Below, piece by piece: positions 53,963-62,992 of a stretch of 64,000 nt of DNA. The notes under the pieces were generated by a model, which saw only the letters and a program-made list of their open reading frames with translations, searched no databases and was not told the DNA's origin. Source of the DNA: Streptomyces sp. Ncost-T10-10d (GTDB taxonomy: Bacteria > Actinomycetota > Actinomycetes > Streptomycetales > Streptomycetaceae); contig NZ_FMDF01000175.1 of NCBI RefSeq assembly GCF_900091955.1, positions 1 through 64,000 of the forward strand. Reading direction: 5' to 3'. Both the position numbers and the translations under genes were made by a program. How positions within the stretch are numbered: position 1 is the stretch's first letter; each line of letters begins with the position of its first letter.

Positions 53963-55228
53963 TCACCGCACCGGGCGTTCTGGTTCCTGTCTCTTCAGCG
54001 CCACTCGGCTGAGGAACAGGGCGAAAACCGGTGGCTGCTGCTGGAGCAGTTCGAGGCGGCCTCCGTCCGCCTCCGCGAGGTCCCTGGCGACCGCGAGGCC
54101 GATGCCGGTGGAATTGCGGCCGCTGATCGTCCGCTCGAAGATCCTGGCGCCGAGATCGGCGGGCACGCCCGGGCCCTCGTCCGTGACCTCGATCACCGCC
54201 TGATTGCCGGTGACCCGGGTACGCAGCGCGACCGTACCGCCGCCGTGCATCAGTGAGTTCTCGATCAGTGCGGCCAGCACCTGGGCGACCGCACCCGGCG
54301 TGCCGACGGCCCGCAGCCCCTGCTTTCCGGAGCGGACGATGGCGCGGCCCTCGCCCCGGTAGGCCGGGCGCCACTCCTCGATCTGCTGCTTGACGACCTC
54401 GTCGAGGTCGAAGACGACGGCGGAACCGGTTCGCGGATCGCGGGCGTTGGTCAGCAGCCGCTCCACCACATCGGTGAGCCGCTCGACCTGGGTGAGGGCG
54501 ATGTTCGCCTCCTCCTTCACCGTGTCCAGGTCGTTGGTGGCCGAGATCTCCTCGATCCGCATGGAGAGCGCGGTCAGCGGCGTACGGAGCTGGTGCGAGG
54601 CGTCGGCGGCCAGCCGGCGTTCCGCGGTCAGCATCCGGGCGATCCGCTCGGCGGAGGAGTCCAGGACGTCGGCGACCCGGTCCAGCTCCGGCACTCCGTA
54701 CCGCTTGTGGCGCGGTCGTGGATCGCCGGAGCCCAGGCGTTCGGCGGTCTCGGCGAGGTCCGTCAGCGGCGAGGCCAGTTTGTTGGCCTGGCGTACGGCG
54801 AGGAGCACGGCCGAGACGATGGCCAGCAGCGCCACAGCGCCGATGATCATCAGGGTGCGGCCGACCTCACGGGTGACGGCGGTGCTGGACTCCTCGACGG
54901 TGACGCGCTCACCCTGCTCCCCCTCGGCCGTGCTGCTGATCACCCTGCCGGTGGGGCGCGTACCGACTTCGAGGGGGGCGCGTCCGGGGATCTTGACCAG
55001 TGCGTAGCGCTTGCTGGAGATCTGTTCGGCCAGCAGCGCGGGGTTGATCCGCTCCGCCCCGAGGAGCCGGCTCTCGACGACGCTGATCAGCCGCAGCGCC
55101 TCGGAGTCGACACTCTCCTGGGCGCTGTTGCTGATGGTGCGGCTCTCGACGATGACGAGGGAGACGCCGAAGACGGCGATCACCACGAGCACCACGGCGA
55201 GCGTGGAGTTGATCAGTCTGCGGCGCAT
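53963..55228 (-). CDS. two-component sensor histidine kinase
   Basis: A 421-residue membrane kinase. Spans at about 8-28 and 124-146 flank a roughly 95-residue extracytoplasmic sensor region. A HAMP-like linker leads to the H-box ADASHQLRTPLTAL with phospho-acceptor H212, then the ATPase domain: N-box ALIENSLMHGG, DEGPGVP and STGIGLAVARDLAEADGG. It lies 15 bases after the response-regulator gene and belongs to the same operon. The signal is unknown. Confidence 0.94.
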   Translation of the reverse strand: MRRRLINSTLAVVLVVIAVFGVSLVIVESRTISNSAQESVDSEALRLISVVESRLLGAERINPALLAEQISSKRYALVKIPGRAPLEVGTRPTGRVISSTAEGEQGERVTVEESSTAVTREVGRTLMIIGAVALLAIVSAVLLAVRQANKLASPLTDLAETAERLGSGDPRPRHKRYGVPELDRVADVLDSSAERIARMLTAERRLAADASHQLRTPLTALSMRIEEISATNDLDTVKEEANIALTQVERLTDVVERLLTNARDPRTGSAVVFDLDEVVKQQIEEWRPAYRGEGRAIVRSGKQGLRAVGTPGAVAQVLAALIENSLMHGGGTVALRTRVTGNQAVIEVTDEGPGVPADLGARIFERTISGRNSTGIGLAVARDLAEADGGRLELLQQQPPVFALFLSRVALKRQEPERPVR

Positions 55229-55243
55229 GAGTGCTTCTGTACG

Positions 55244-55921
55244 TCAGCTCTTCTCGAAGCGGAAGCCGACGCCCCGTACGGTCGCGATGTAGCGGGGGTT
55301 GGCCGCGTCGTCACCGAGCTTCTTGCGGAGCCAGGAGATGTGCATGTCGAGGGTCTTGGTCGACGACCACCAGGTGGTGTCCCAGACCTCGCGCATCAGC
55401 TGGTCACGGGTGACGACTCGGCCGGCGTCGCGGACCAGGACCCGCAGCAGGTCGAACTCCTTGGCGGTGAGCTGGAGTTCCTCGTCGCCCATCCAGGCCC
55501 GGTGCGACTCGACGTCGATCCTGACGCCGTGGGTGGCGGGCTGCGGAGCGGGTTCGGTGGCGCCGCGACGCAGCAGGGCCCGGACGCGGGCGAGCAGTTC
55601 TGCCAGGCGGAAGGGCTTGGTGACGTAGTCGTCGGCGCCCGCGTCCAGGCCGACGACGGTGTCCACCTCGTCGGCTCGGGCGGTCAGCACCAGGACCGGC
55701 ACGGTGTGGCCTTCGGCACGGAGCCTGCGGGCAACTTCGAGGCCGTCCATCCCGGGCAGACCCAGGTCGAGTACGACCAGGTCGATCCCGCCCTGGAGGC
55801 CGGCATCGAGAGCGGCCGGGCCGTCTTCGCGGACCTCGACCTCGTAACCCTCCCGACGCAGGGCGCGGGCCAGCGGCTCCGAGATGGATGCGTCGTCCTC
55901 GGCGAGCAGTACACGGGTCAT
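55244..55921 (-). CDS. OmpR-family response regulator
   Basis: A 225-residue regulator. The receiver has the acidic pair in VLLAEDDASI, phospho-acceptor D52 in VVLDLGLPGMDG and K102 in DDYVTKPF. The C-terminal winged helix (about 130-225) shows LTAKEFDLLRVLVRDAGRVVT and the family ending YIATVRGVGFRFEKS. It is the first gene of the pair with the kinase. ATG 55921 gives the canonical MTRVLLAEDD; no clear ribosome-binding site precedes it, so leaderless translation is possible. Confidence 0.95.
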   Translation of the reverse strand: MTRVLLAEDDASISEPLARALRREGYEVEVREDGPAALDAGLQGGIDLVVLDLGLPGMDGLEVARRLRAEGHTVPVLVLTARADEVDTVVGLDAGADDYVTKPFRLAELLARVRALLRRGATEPAPQPATHGVRIDVESHRAWMGDEELQLTAKEFDLLRVLVRDAGRVVTRDQLMREVWDTTWWSSTKTLDMHISWLRKKLGDDAANPRYIATVRGVGFRFEKS

Positions 55922-56416
55922 GGAGTGATGGTAGTCCGCGCAGGGCGGATGCTGTGAGGTGATCGGAAAGCCCTGCGGGTCCGTGCGGAATACGGAGAGA
56001 CGCCTTCGAATATGGGAGTGCGGTTCCATCAAAACCTGTGATCCATCTCTCAAGTCCATTCATATCCGGCAGTGTCATGTCGTATGGTTGCTCGACGCCT
56101 GTTGCACTACTCAAGGACCCTTGGGCAGCTTTTAGCGCCGAGGGTCTCTTTTGTTCTGCCGGCTGGTACCCGCCAGTCGTGAAGTTCAGTGAATGACCTG
56201 TGGCCGGGCCCGGAACGCGAGGATGCGCACCGGGCGTGGATCCCGACGCGGTCGGTCCCCGTCTTCTTCGGTCGGCTCCTCGACGAGTCCGGCGGTCGGG
56301 ACGAATCCCCTTGTCAGGCGTTGGGATGGGGCATGGCCTTGTGTCGGTGCCGGCCTCCCCCCACCGGGCGCGTCACGCTCACGAGGCGTCGCGTCCCGAG
56401 CAAGCAAGGATCGACC
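55922..56416. promoter_or_regulatory. divergent region with attenuator-like leader of the peptide transporter gene
   Basis: This 495-base gap lies between the response regulator and the POT transporter gene. For the transporter, a promoter-like pair TTCATA (56059-56064) and TATGGT (56083-56088) with an 18-base spacer is visible. About 30 bases on, a hairpin with arms gaccct (56116-56121) and agggtc (56141-56146) runs into a T-rich tract (tctcttttgttc), a classic intrinsic terminator in front of the gene. A 40-codon reading frame from ATG 56077 spans the hairpin. The gene's AAGGA is at 56406-56410. Confidence 0.5.
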
Positions 56417-57907
56417 ATGGCGTCCAGCCTGACGAAGGACCCGGCCAGTACTTCTGGATCCGCGAAGACCTTCTTCGGCCACCCCCGCGGCCTGGCCACT
56501 CTCTTCATGACCGAGATGTGGGAGCGTTTCAGCTACTACGGCATGAGGGCCCTGCTCCCCCTCTACCTGATCGCCCCCAACGGGCTTCACATGAACCCGG
56601 CCACGGCCACGGCGATCTATTCGGTCTACGTGTCGCTGGTCTATCTGCTCGCCATGCCCGGCGGCTGGTTCGGCGACCGTGTCTGGGGTCCCCGCAAGAC
56701 CGTCGCCATCGCCGGTGCCGTCATCATGATCGGCCACCTGGCGCTGGCGCTGCCCATGCAGGGCACCTTCTTCGCCGGTCTCGGACTGGTCGCCATCGGC
56801 TCCGGTCTGCTGAAGTCCAACATCTCGACGATGGTCGGCCACCTCTACGACGGCCCGGACGACCCGCGCCGCGACGGTGGCTTCACGATCTTCTACATGG
56901 GCATCAACGCGGGTGCCTTCGCCGCGCCGCTGATCATCGGCACCGTCGGTGAGAACGTCAACTGGCACCTGGGCTTCGCGCTCGCCGCGCTCGGCATGGG
57001 ACTCGGCCTCGCCCAGTTCCTGATGGGCACCCGCCACCTGGACGAGCGCAGCCTCGTCGTCCCGAAGCCGCTGTCCGCCGCCGAGCGGGCGAGCACGCTG
57101 CGCAAGGGCATGATCTGGCTGGCCGTCGCGGCCGTCTTCTACATCGTCACGGTCGTCACCGGCGTCTACACGCTCAACTGGCTCCTGGTCCCCATCACCG
57201 TCGCGGGGCTGGTCATTCCGGTCGTCGTCCTGGCGCGCATCAAGCGCGACAAGGAGCTCAGCGCCACCGAGCAGTCGAAGATGTCCGGCTACATCTGGTT
57301 CTTCGTCGCCGCCGCCATCTTCTGGATGATCTACGACCAGGGCGGTTCGACGGTCGCGATCTTCGCCGACTCCTCGGCCGACAACAGTGTCTTCGGCTGG
57401 AACTTCCCCGTCTCCTGGTACCAGTCGGTCAACCCGGTCCTGATCATGGCGCTGGCCCCGCTCTTCGCCGCCTTCTGGCTGTCGCTGAACCGCCGCGGCA
57501 AGGAGCCCAGCACCATCGTGAAGTTCAGCTCCGGCCTGGTACTGGTCGGTGCGTCGTTCTTCCTCTTCCTGATGCCGCTGACGATCGCGACCGACGGTCA
57601 CAAGGCCGCCGCGATGTGGCTGGTCGCGATCTACTTCGTCCAGACGGTCGCCGAGCTGACGCTGTCCCCAGTGGGCCTCTCCGTCACCACGAAGATGGCT
57701 CCGGCCAAGTACGCCAGCCAGATGATGGGTGTCTGGTTCCTGGCCGTCACCGCCGGTGACTGCACCACGGGCCTGCTGTCCATCGCGGGTGTGGAGCTCA
57801 ACGGCACCGGTGTGGTCACACTGCAGGCCTTCCTCGCCGTTGCCGCGGGTGTCGCGGTCTTCATGTACCGCGGCAAGGTCAAGCAGCTCATGGGCGACGT
57901 GCGCTGA
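56417..57907 (+). CDS. POT/PTR family peptide MFS transporter
   Basis: A 496-residue proton-coupled oligopeptide transporter (di- and tripeptides) with 12-14 membrane segments. The family motif ERFSYYGMRALLPLYL follows the N-terminus; GGWFGDRVWGPRKTV and FYMGINAGAFAAPLI are further POT signatures, and the C-terminal half has VAELTLSPVGLSVTTKMAP. ATG 56417 has AAGGA six bases upstream; the open frame extends back to 56189 without homology. A 20-bp hairpin follows the stop. Confidence 0.95.
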   Translation: MASSLTKDPASTSGSAKTFFGHPRGLATLFMTEMWERFSYYGMRALLPLYLIAPNGLHMNPATATAIYSVYVSLVYLLAMPGGWFGDRVWGPRKTVAIAGAVIMIGHLALALPMQGTFFAGLGLVAIGSGLLKSNISTMVGHLYDGPDDPRRDGGFTIFYMGINAGAFAAPLIIGTVGENVNWHLGFALAALGMGLGLAQFLMGTRHLDERSLVVPKPLSAAERASTLRKGMIWLAVAAVFYIVTVVTGVYTLNWLLVPITVAGLVIPVVVLARIKRDKELSATEQSKMSGYIWFFVAAAIFWMIYDQGGSTVAIFADSSADNSVFGWNFPVSWYQSVNPVLIMALAPLFAAFWLSLNRRGKEPSTIVKFSSGLVLVGASFFLFLMPLTIATDGHKAAAMWLVAIYFVQTVAELTLSPVGLSVTTKMAPAKYASQMMGVWFLAVTAGDCTTGLLSIAGVELNGTGVVTLQAFLAVAAGVAVFMYRGKVKQLMGDVR

Positions 57908-57926
57908 CGCGCCGAACCCGGCTGTA

Positions 57927-57980
57927 CGAAGGGCCGCTGCACCGACCTCGGGTTCCAGGAGTCGGTGCAGCGGCCCTTCG
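57927..57980. terminator. strong bidirectional terminator between convergent genes
   Basis: A perfect 20-bp stem (57927-57946 with 57961-57980) and a 14-base loop, between the POT transporter stop (57907) and the surface-protein operon end (58004). Confidence 0.92.
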
Positions 57981-58003
57981 CGTGCATGCGTACGGAGCTC
58001 AGC

Positions 58004-59419
58004 TCACCTGGTGCCGCGCAGCCTGCGCCACGGGGTGAAGGTGAACACGGCGCCGCCCAGCAGGATCGCCGTCCCCGCGACCAGGCCGAGTGCGCGCAGG
58101 GTGCCGTTGTCCTCGGCCCCGGTGGCGGCCAGTCCGCCGCCGGAGTCCGTGCCGCCTGCCGTGGAGCCCGTGGAGCCCGTGGTGGTGCCTCCGGAGGCGC
58201 CGCCCTGCTGGGCCGTGGTGTCGAGTTCCAGCGACGGAGTCACCGAACCCTTGACCTTGCAGGGGATGTTGATCTTCGAGGAGCCCAGCGTGACATCAAT
58301 CGTCAGGGTGCCGGGGCTGAGCGTGGACTTCCCGGACGCGCCCGGCTTGTAGGTGCCGGTCATGTCGGACAGATCGACCGGCTTGCCCTGCTCCAGCGGT
58401 TCGGCGTTGGCGGGTCCGGTGACCTTCACCGAGCCCTTGTCCGCACCGCCGATGACGATGTCCATGGACGGCTTGAGCGCACCGGCGGGCAGCGCGGCGG
58501 GGCTGTCCATCACGCCCTTGGCCGTCTTGACCGTGAGCGCGTAACTCCCGCCGCTCTTCTTCGCGTTGATCGTCACCTTGGAGGCGATGCCGGCCGGTCC
58601 CGGGGACGTACAGGCGAAGTTGACCGAGACCTCCTTGCCGGGGAAGTCGGTCTGCCCTCCGCCGGAGCCCGCGGTGGTACCGCCCGCGGTCGTCGTGCCA
58701 CCGGCGGTCGTGCCACCCGCGGTCGTCGTACCGCCCGCGGTGGTGGAGCCGGTGGTCGTACCGCCCGCAGTGGTGGAACCGGTGGTCGTACCGCCCGCAG
58801 TGGTGGAACCGGTGGTCGTACCGCCCGCAGTGGTGGAACCGGTGGTCGTACCGCCCGCGGTGGTGGATCCGCCGCCGTCCGTGACCTTGATGGTCGCGCC
58901 CGGCTGCACGGTCTCCTTCGGGGTGCACTTGGTGTCCGTGGAGATCGGCTTGGAGACGTTGATGTTGTATGCGTCCGGTGTCAGCGTGATCTCACCGGCC
59001 TTCTCCAGCTTCAGTGTGCCCTTCATGTCGGGCAGCACCATGGCGCTGCTCTTGGGGATCGGCGGGTTCTGCCGCGGCCCTTCCATCTTCAGGGTGCCCG
59101 TGGCCGACCCGCCCACCTTGATGGTGCCGGTCGGCTTGACCGTGTCCTTCTCCAGGTCGAGGACGTCGGGGTTCCTGGAAGCGGCCTCGACCGTCTTCCA
59201 CACCACCTCGACGGTGTCCCCGACCTTCGCCTCGGCCGGCGCGGTCAGCTGCACCTTGGTGGTGCCCTGCACGGGCGGCAGCCCGGAGATGGGCGGGGGA
59301 ATGCACTCCGTCCTGTACGAGATGTCGGCGGCCTGGGCCGGGCTCGCGGCCAGCAGCATGCCCGCGCCGCCGAGCATCATCGCGACTCCCGCCGCGACCG
59401 TCCTCCGTTGCGTACTCAC
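58004..59419 (-). CDS. sortase-anchored surface protein with two homologous domains (LAATG)
   Basis: A 471-residue surface protein. A signal peptide (1-31, ending SPAQA) precedes two related beta-rich domains of about 140 residues. They are separated by a Thr/Gly/Ser-rich linker of tandem TTAGGTTTGS repeats. The C-terminus has LAATG at 430-434, a hydrophobic span and a basic tail RRLRGTR, the layout of class E sortase substrates (LAxTG) in Streptomyces. The second domain is homologous to the 222-residue protein of the same operon (KVTINAKKSGGSYAL, DLSDMTGTYKPG). Its GTG overlaps the upstream stop (59416-59419). The role is unknown; adhesion or wall structure is inference. Confidence 0.88.
   Translation of the reverse strand: MSTQRRTVAAGVAMMLGGAGMLLAASPAQAADISYRTECIPPPISGLPPVQGTTKVQLTAPAEAKVGDTVEVVWKTVEAASRNPDVLDLEKDTVKPTGTIKVGGSATGTLKMEGPRQNPPIPKSSAMVLPDMKGTLKLEKAGEITLTPDAYNINVSKPISTDTKCTPKETVQPGATIKVTDGGGSTTAGGTTTGSTTAGGTTTGSTTAGGTTTGSTTAGGTTTGSTTAGGTTTAGGTTAGGTTTAGGTTAGSGGGQTDFPGKEVSVNFACTSPGPAGIASKVTINAKKSGGSYALTVKTAKGVMDSPAALPAGALKPSMDIVIGGADKGSVKVTGPANAEPLEQGKPVDLSDMTGTYKPGASGKSTLSPGTLTIDVTLGSSKINIPCKVKGSVTPSLELDTTAQQGGASGGTTTGSTGSTAGGTDSGGGLAATGAEDNGTLRALGLVAGTAILLGGAVFTFTPWRRLRGTR
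58681..58870 (-). repeat. 30-bp in-frame tandem repeats (TTAGGTTTGS)
   Basis: Near-identical 30-bp units at 58741-58770, 58771-58800, 58801-58830 and 58831-58860, with shorter degenerate copies up to 58681, code the Thr/Gly/Ser linker of the LAATG protein. The uniform DNA units suggest strain-to-strain length variation. Confidence 0.85.
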
Positions 59420-60534
59420 GAATGTCCCTTCGTCGTCGGTCTGTTCTCTGACGGTGCGGAATCGGGTGTGAACCATGGCAGCGCGGCCGTGGTGGTGGGC
59501 GCTGCCTCGGGGCTCTCGGCGGGCCCCGGTGCGCGGCGCAGCTTCGGGAGCCCGGCGGTCACATCGGCCGGTTGCGGGTGGCGGTGGCGCCCGGCACGGA
59601 CCGGGGTGCGCGAGGTGCGGGGACGTACTTTGTCGACGATCGCCATGCCGATCCGGAACACGGCGGCCGGTACGACGACACAGAGCAGGATCCAGAAAAG
59701 CGTGACTCCCCAGGGGCGGCCGACCCCCCACGGCTGCTCGGCCAGCACCTTGCTGCCGTACTTCAGCGAGACCTGGTAGTCGCCGTGGGCGCCCGCCGTC
59801 AGTTCGACCGGCAGCTTGATCTGCGCCTTGCGGCCGGATTCGATGGTGCCGCGCCACTGCCGCTCCTCCCACTGCGGGGCGAAGACGCCGTGCGCGGTGC
59901 CGATCCGGAAGACCGGGTCCTTGACGGGAGCGGAGCCGAGGTTGCCCACGGTGAAGACCAGTTGCCGGGCGGGCGGCGCTCCGAACCAGGTGAGGATTCC
60001 GCTGTCGCCCTCCAGCCGGGTGGTGGCCAGCACCGCGAGCCTGCCTCCCTCGCTCTCCTTCGGCAGCGCGGCGACCGGGTGGCCGGCGACGACGAACACG
60101 GCGTCGGCGGTGGCCTGTTCCCCGGTGACGGTGGCGACATGCACCACGCAGGGACAGGGCGCGGGCGGCTCGGCGACCGGCAACTTCTTGCTGAAGTCGC
60201 CCTCGGTGCCGGTGGTGACGGCACGCCCCTCGGCATTGGCGCAGGAGTTGGTGCCGCCGATCACACCTCGGTCCGGTGTGGACCGTCCGCAGATCAGCAT
60301 CATCAGCAGCGTGTTCGGGCGCCAGCCGCGGCCCTTGACGGTGATGTCACCGCCCTTGCCCGCCTGCTGCTTGGAGAGGGTGACCACGGGCTTCGCGTCC
60401 GCGGCCCTCGTACCCGCCGCGTCGGCGCCGGTCGCGGAGAGCATCAGCAGGGCGGGCAGCAGGGCGCCGAGCAGCGCGGCCGCCCACCGTTGGCTGCCGC
60501 TTCGGAGTGATGCCGGTCCGGCCTGTCGATTCAC
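59416..60534 (-). CDS. exported membrane-anchored protein of the surface operon
   Basis: A 372-residue protein with a signal peptide (1-40), an extracytoplasmic Ig-like region beginning KPVVTLSKQQAGKGGDITVKGRGWRPN with paired cysteines (CGRSTPDRG..NSCANAEGR; PCPC), one membrane span at about 276-297 (WILLCVVVPAAVF) and a long cytoplasmic Pro/Arg/Thr-rich tail. I do not recognise a named family, although the N-terminal pattern resembles neocarzinostatin-like Ig folds. It overlaps its neighbours by four bases on each side, so the operon is tightly coupled. Confidence 0.8.
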   Translation of the reverse strand: MNRQAGPASLRSGSQRWAAALLGALLPALLMLSATGADAAGTRAADAKPVVTLSKQQAGKGGDITVKGRGWRPNTLLMMLICGRSTPDRGVIGGTNSCANAEGRAVTTGTEGDFSKKLPVAEPPAPCPCVVHVATVTGEQATADAVFVVAGHPVAALPKESEGGRLAVLATTRLEGDSGILTWFGAPPARQLVFTVGNLGSAPVKDPVFRIGTAHGVFAPQWEERQWRGTIESGRKAQIKLPVELTAGAHGDYQVSLKYGSKVLAEQPWGVGRPWGVTLFWILLCVVVPAAVFRIGMAIVDKVRPRTSRTPVRAGRHRHPQPADVTAGLPKLRRAPGPAESPEAAPTTTAALPWFTPDSAPSENRPTTKGHS

Positions 60535-61526
60535 GATTCCGCTCCCGCCTTCACCAAGTTCCTTCTCTCCGAGTGCCGTTGATCACCCAAGGACTGTCCG
60601 GACCTGCCGTCGTCCGGTGGCCGTCCGCGTGAGCGCCTCAGCCGGTACGCGTACGCGCCCGCGGCGACGGCGGCCAGGAGCAGCAGTGCACCACCGGTCA
60701 CCGGCGCCCACGGGACGAAGGCCGCACGCGCCGTCGCCTCGCTGTGCGCGCCGCCCGCCGCCGTGACGCGCAGCCGTACGGTCACCGAGTCGAGGGCGGG
60801 GGCATCCCGCCACGGTTCGCCGAGCCTGACGCGCTGTCCGGGCAGCAGTTCCACCGGCAGCGTGCGCGCCTTGCGCCGCAGCAGCGTCCCGAACACTCCG
60901 TCGGCGCCGACGGCGATCCGCGGGGCCAGCGCCGTGTTGCCGCGGTTGACCAGCGTGTAGTGGATGGTCCGCCCCGACACGGTGACGTCCTCGACGGTGA
61001 GCGCGGCCAGCGTCGGCCCGCCGACCCGCAGTTGGATCCGTACGCCCACCGAGCGGTCGCCGCTCCGCACGACGATCGCACCGGGGTGGTCGCCGGGCGT
61101 CGCGCCCGTCGGCACCGTGACGGAGAACGGCACATCGGCGCGGGTGCGGGCCGGCACGGTCACCTGGGCAACGGCGGTCCGCAGCCAGGCGCCGGTCCCG
61201 GTGGAGCCCTTGCCGCCGCGTACCGCGAAGCCGCCGTCCTCGGCGTTGTACGCGTCGGCGCCGCGCAGCCGCACGGTGACCGGGGCCGTACCGGAGTTGG
61301 TGACGGAGAGCCGGTCCTGGAGAACGGTGCCGGGCGGGCCCTCCAGATAGAAGTACGGTCTGCCGCCGTCCGTGCCGGAACCGCTCCTCGCGGGCTGCGC
61401 CGTCCACGACGCAGTGCTCGGGGGCGTCGGCCTCCCGGCCGCGGCACCGGCCACCGGAGCCATGACGAAGGTGAACAGCATTACGGCGAGGGCGAGTCGG
61501 GCGGCGTGACCGGTCGGCGACGGCAT
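60531..61526 (-). CDS. exported membrane-anchored protein, DUF916-like
   Basis: A 331-residue protein: signal peptide 1-30, a beta-sandwich region resembling DUF916/WxL-associated proteins (YFYLEGPPGTVLQDRLSVTN, VPTGATPGDHPGAIVV), a span at about 272-293 and a basic cytoplasmic tail. In Firmicutes, DUF916 proteins occur with WxL surface proteins that bind peptidoglycan; here the neighbours carry sortase signals instead. The stop overlaps the next gene's start. The DUF916 link is by pattern only and moderately sure. Confidence 0.8.
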   Translation of the reverse strand: MPSPTGHAARLALAVMLFTFVMAPVAGAAAGRPTPPSTASWTAQPARSGSGTDGGRPYFYLEGPPGTVLQDRLSVTNSGTAPVTVRLRGADAYNAEDGGFAVRGGKGSTGTGAWLRTAVAQVTVPARTRADVPFSVTVPTGATPGDHPGAIVVRSGDRSVGVRIQLRVGGPTLAALTVEDVTVSGRTIHYTLVNRGNTALAPRIAVGADGVFGTLLRRKARTLPVELLPGQRVRLGEPWRDAPALDSVTVRLRVTAAGGAHSEATARAAFVPWAPVTGGALLLLAAVAAGAYAYRLRRSRGRPPDDGRSGQSLGDQRHSERRNLVKAGAES

Positions 61527-61610
61527 GGGCGGCTCCCTGGTGCGTGACGGCGGCGGGATCGTGGAACCGGGGCCGTTCTTCCGGATCCGGCCCGATCCTG
61601 AGGAAACGCC

Positions 61611-62279
61611 CTATCGGCGCACGGCCCCCTGCCCTCGCCTGGTCAGCCAGAGCACCCCGGCCGCACCGGTCAGCAGCACTGTGCCGCCGAGTGTGCCGAG
61701 CGCCACGGCCGAGTCGAGCGGACCGGTCTTCGGCAGCTGCCCGCCGTTGTCCGGGGTGCTCTGCGCGTTGCCCGCGGCCGTCACATCGAGCTGGAGCGAC
61801 GGCCCCGGGTTGTTGGTGGGGGTGCAGGTCGTGGTCGTACCCAGCGCCTTGATGGTCAGCACACCGGCGGTGAAGTCGACCTTGCCGGTCTTCTTCGGGG
61901 TATACGTACCCGACAGGTCACTGATCTTGATGGGGGTGTTGGCGGGGATGGCGGCGGAGTTCGGCGCACCGGAGACCTGGACCCGGCCCGGGTCCGCGCC
62001 CCCCACCTTGATGACCGCGCTGGGGTTCATCGCACCCTTGCCCAGTTCGACGGGGCTGGACGAGACGCCCTTCTGGAAGGACATCGTGAGCTTGTAGCCT
62101 CCGCCGCTCTTGACGCTCTTGATGTCGATGGGAGACACGGCGCTCTTGTCCCCGATCGGGGTCTTGCACTGGTAGTCGACGTCCACGACCGTGGCGTGGG
62201 CGGCGGGCGCGACCATCAGCACCACCGTGCCCGCCAGCGCGGACGCCAGCGCGAGAGCTGTTCGCTTCTGGTAGGACAC
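61611..62279 (-). CDS. small sortase-anchored surface protein (LPKTG)
   Basis: A 222-residue protein with a signal peptide (1-29, ending APAAHA), one beta-rich domain of about 130 residues homologous to the C-terminal domain of the 471-residue protein (DIKSVKSGGGYKLTMS, ISDLSGTYTPKKTGKVDF), and LPKTG at 182-186 followed by a span and the tail RRGQGAVRR. It is the first gene of the four-gene operon, 84 bases ahead of the DUF916-like gene. GTG 62279 fits the signal peptide. Confidence 0.88.
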   Translation of the reverse strand: MSYQKRTALALASALAGTVVLMVAPAAHATVVDVDYQCKTPIGDKSAVSPIDIKSVKSGGGYKLTMSFQKGVSSSPVELGKGAMNPSAVIKVGGADPGRVQVSGAPNSAAIPANTPIKISDLSGTYTPKKTGKVDFTAGVLTIKALGTTTTCTPTNNPGPSLQLDVTAAGNAQSTPDNGGQLPKTGPLDSAVALGTLGGTVLLTGAAGVLWLTRRGQGAVRR

Positions 62280-62396
62280 CTTGAGTTCCCCTCATGCCGG
62301 AAGTCGCCGTGCGCCGTCTCTCACCGACGTAAGTTACTGACGACACATCAGATCGGGCGCTCAAGGTACGCCTGGGGCCTTGTGGAGGGAAGACAA

Positions 62397-62421
62397 AGAG
62401 CGCGCCGATCCGGCGCGCTCT
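62397..62421 (-). terminator. hairpin terminator after the anti-sigma-type ATPase gene
   Basis: A perfect 11-bp stem (agagcgcgccg at 62397-62407 with cggcgcgctct at 62411-62421) with a three-base loop, about 50 bases past the stop at 62471. Confidence 0.8.
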
Positions 62422-62470
62422 TCAAGGTGCAAATAACGGGGCCGTGTGCCCCCATGTCCCGAACCAGCGA

Positions 62471-62992
62471 CTACGCGGGGGCGGCCAGCTCCGCCCAGAC
62501 GGTTTTTCCTGCTCGGCCCGCCACCCGCAGCACGCCCCAGTCCAGGCAGAGCCGCTGCACGATGAACATGCCGTGTCCACCGGGCCGGCCGGCCCGGTGC
62601 GGGGTGCGCGGTGCGGGCTGCCCCGCACCCCCGTCGACGACCTCCACCCGCAGCACCTTCGCCGTGCAGGTGATACGCAGCTCCTCGGGACCGTCCGCGT
62701 GCAGACAGGCGTTGGTGACCAGCTCGGAGACGACCAGCAGGACGTCCTCGGCGGCGGCCCGTCCGTCGGCGCTCGCCGCGGGGAGCCAGCCCCAGTCGTG
62801 AAGCGCCTGGCGGGCGAAGTCGCGGGCGGTCGGCACGATGCCGCCGACCCCCCGCAGCGACAACGTGCGCCACTGCCGCTCGACCGTCTCGGGGGAAGCC
62901 GCGCCGGCGCCCGCGTCCGCGTGTGCGCCCACGCCGGCGCCCTCCGGCTCGCGGCCGAGGTCGCCCGGCGGATGCTGCCGGGTGGTGCTCAT
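62471..62992 (-). CDS. anti-sigma regulatory factor-type ATP-binding protein (HATPase_c, RsbW-like)
   Basis: A 173-residue protein with a GHKL ATPase fold: VLLVVSELVTNACLHADGP is the N-box with the metal-binding asparagine; VVDGGAGQPAP and GHGMFIVQRLCLDWGV are the later ATP motifs. RsbW-like kinases bind sigma factors of the SigB/SigF group and phosphorylate STAS antagonists. It is 192 bases downstream of the STAS gene on the same strand, consistent with a partner-switching pair, and next to a probable sigma factor gene. Confidence 0.88.
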   Translation of the reverse strand: MSTTRQHPPGDLGREPEGAGVGAHADAGAGAASPETVERQWRTLSLRGVGGIVPTARDFARQALHDWGWLPAASADGRAAAEDVLLVVSELVTNACLHADGPEELRITCTAKVLRVEVVDGGAGQPAPRTPHRAGRPGGHGMFIVQRLCLDWGVLRVAGRAGKTVWAELAAPA

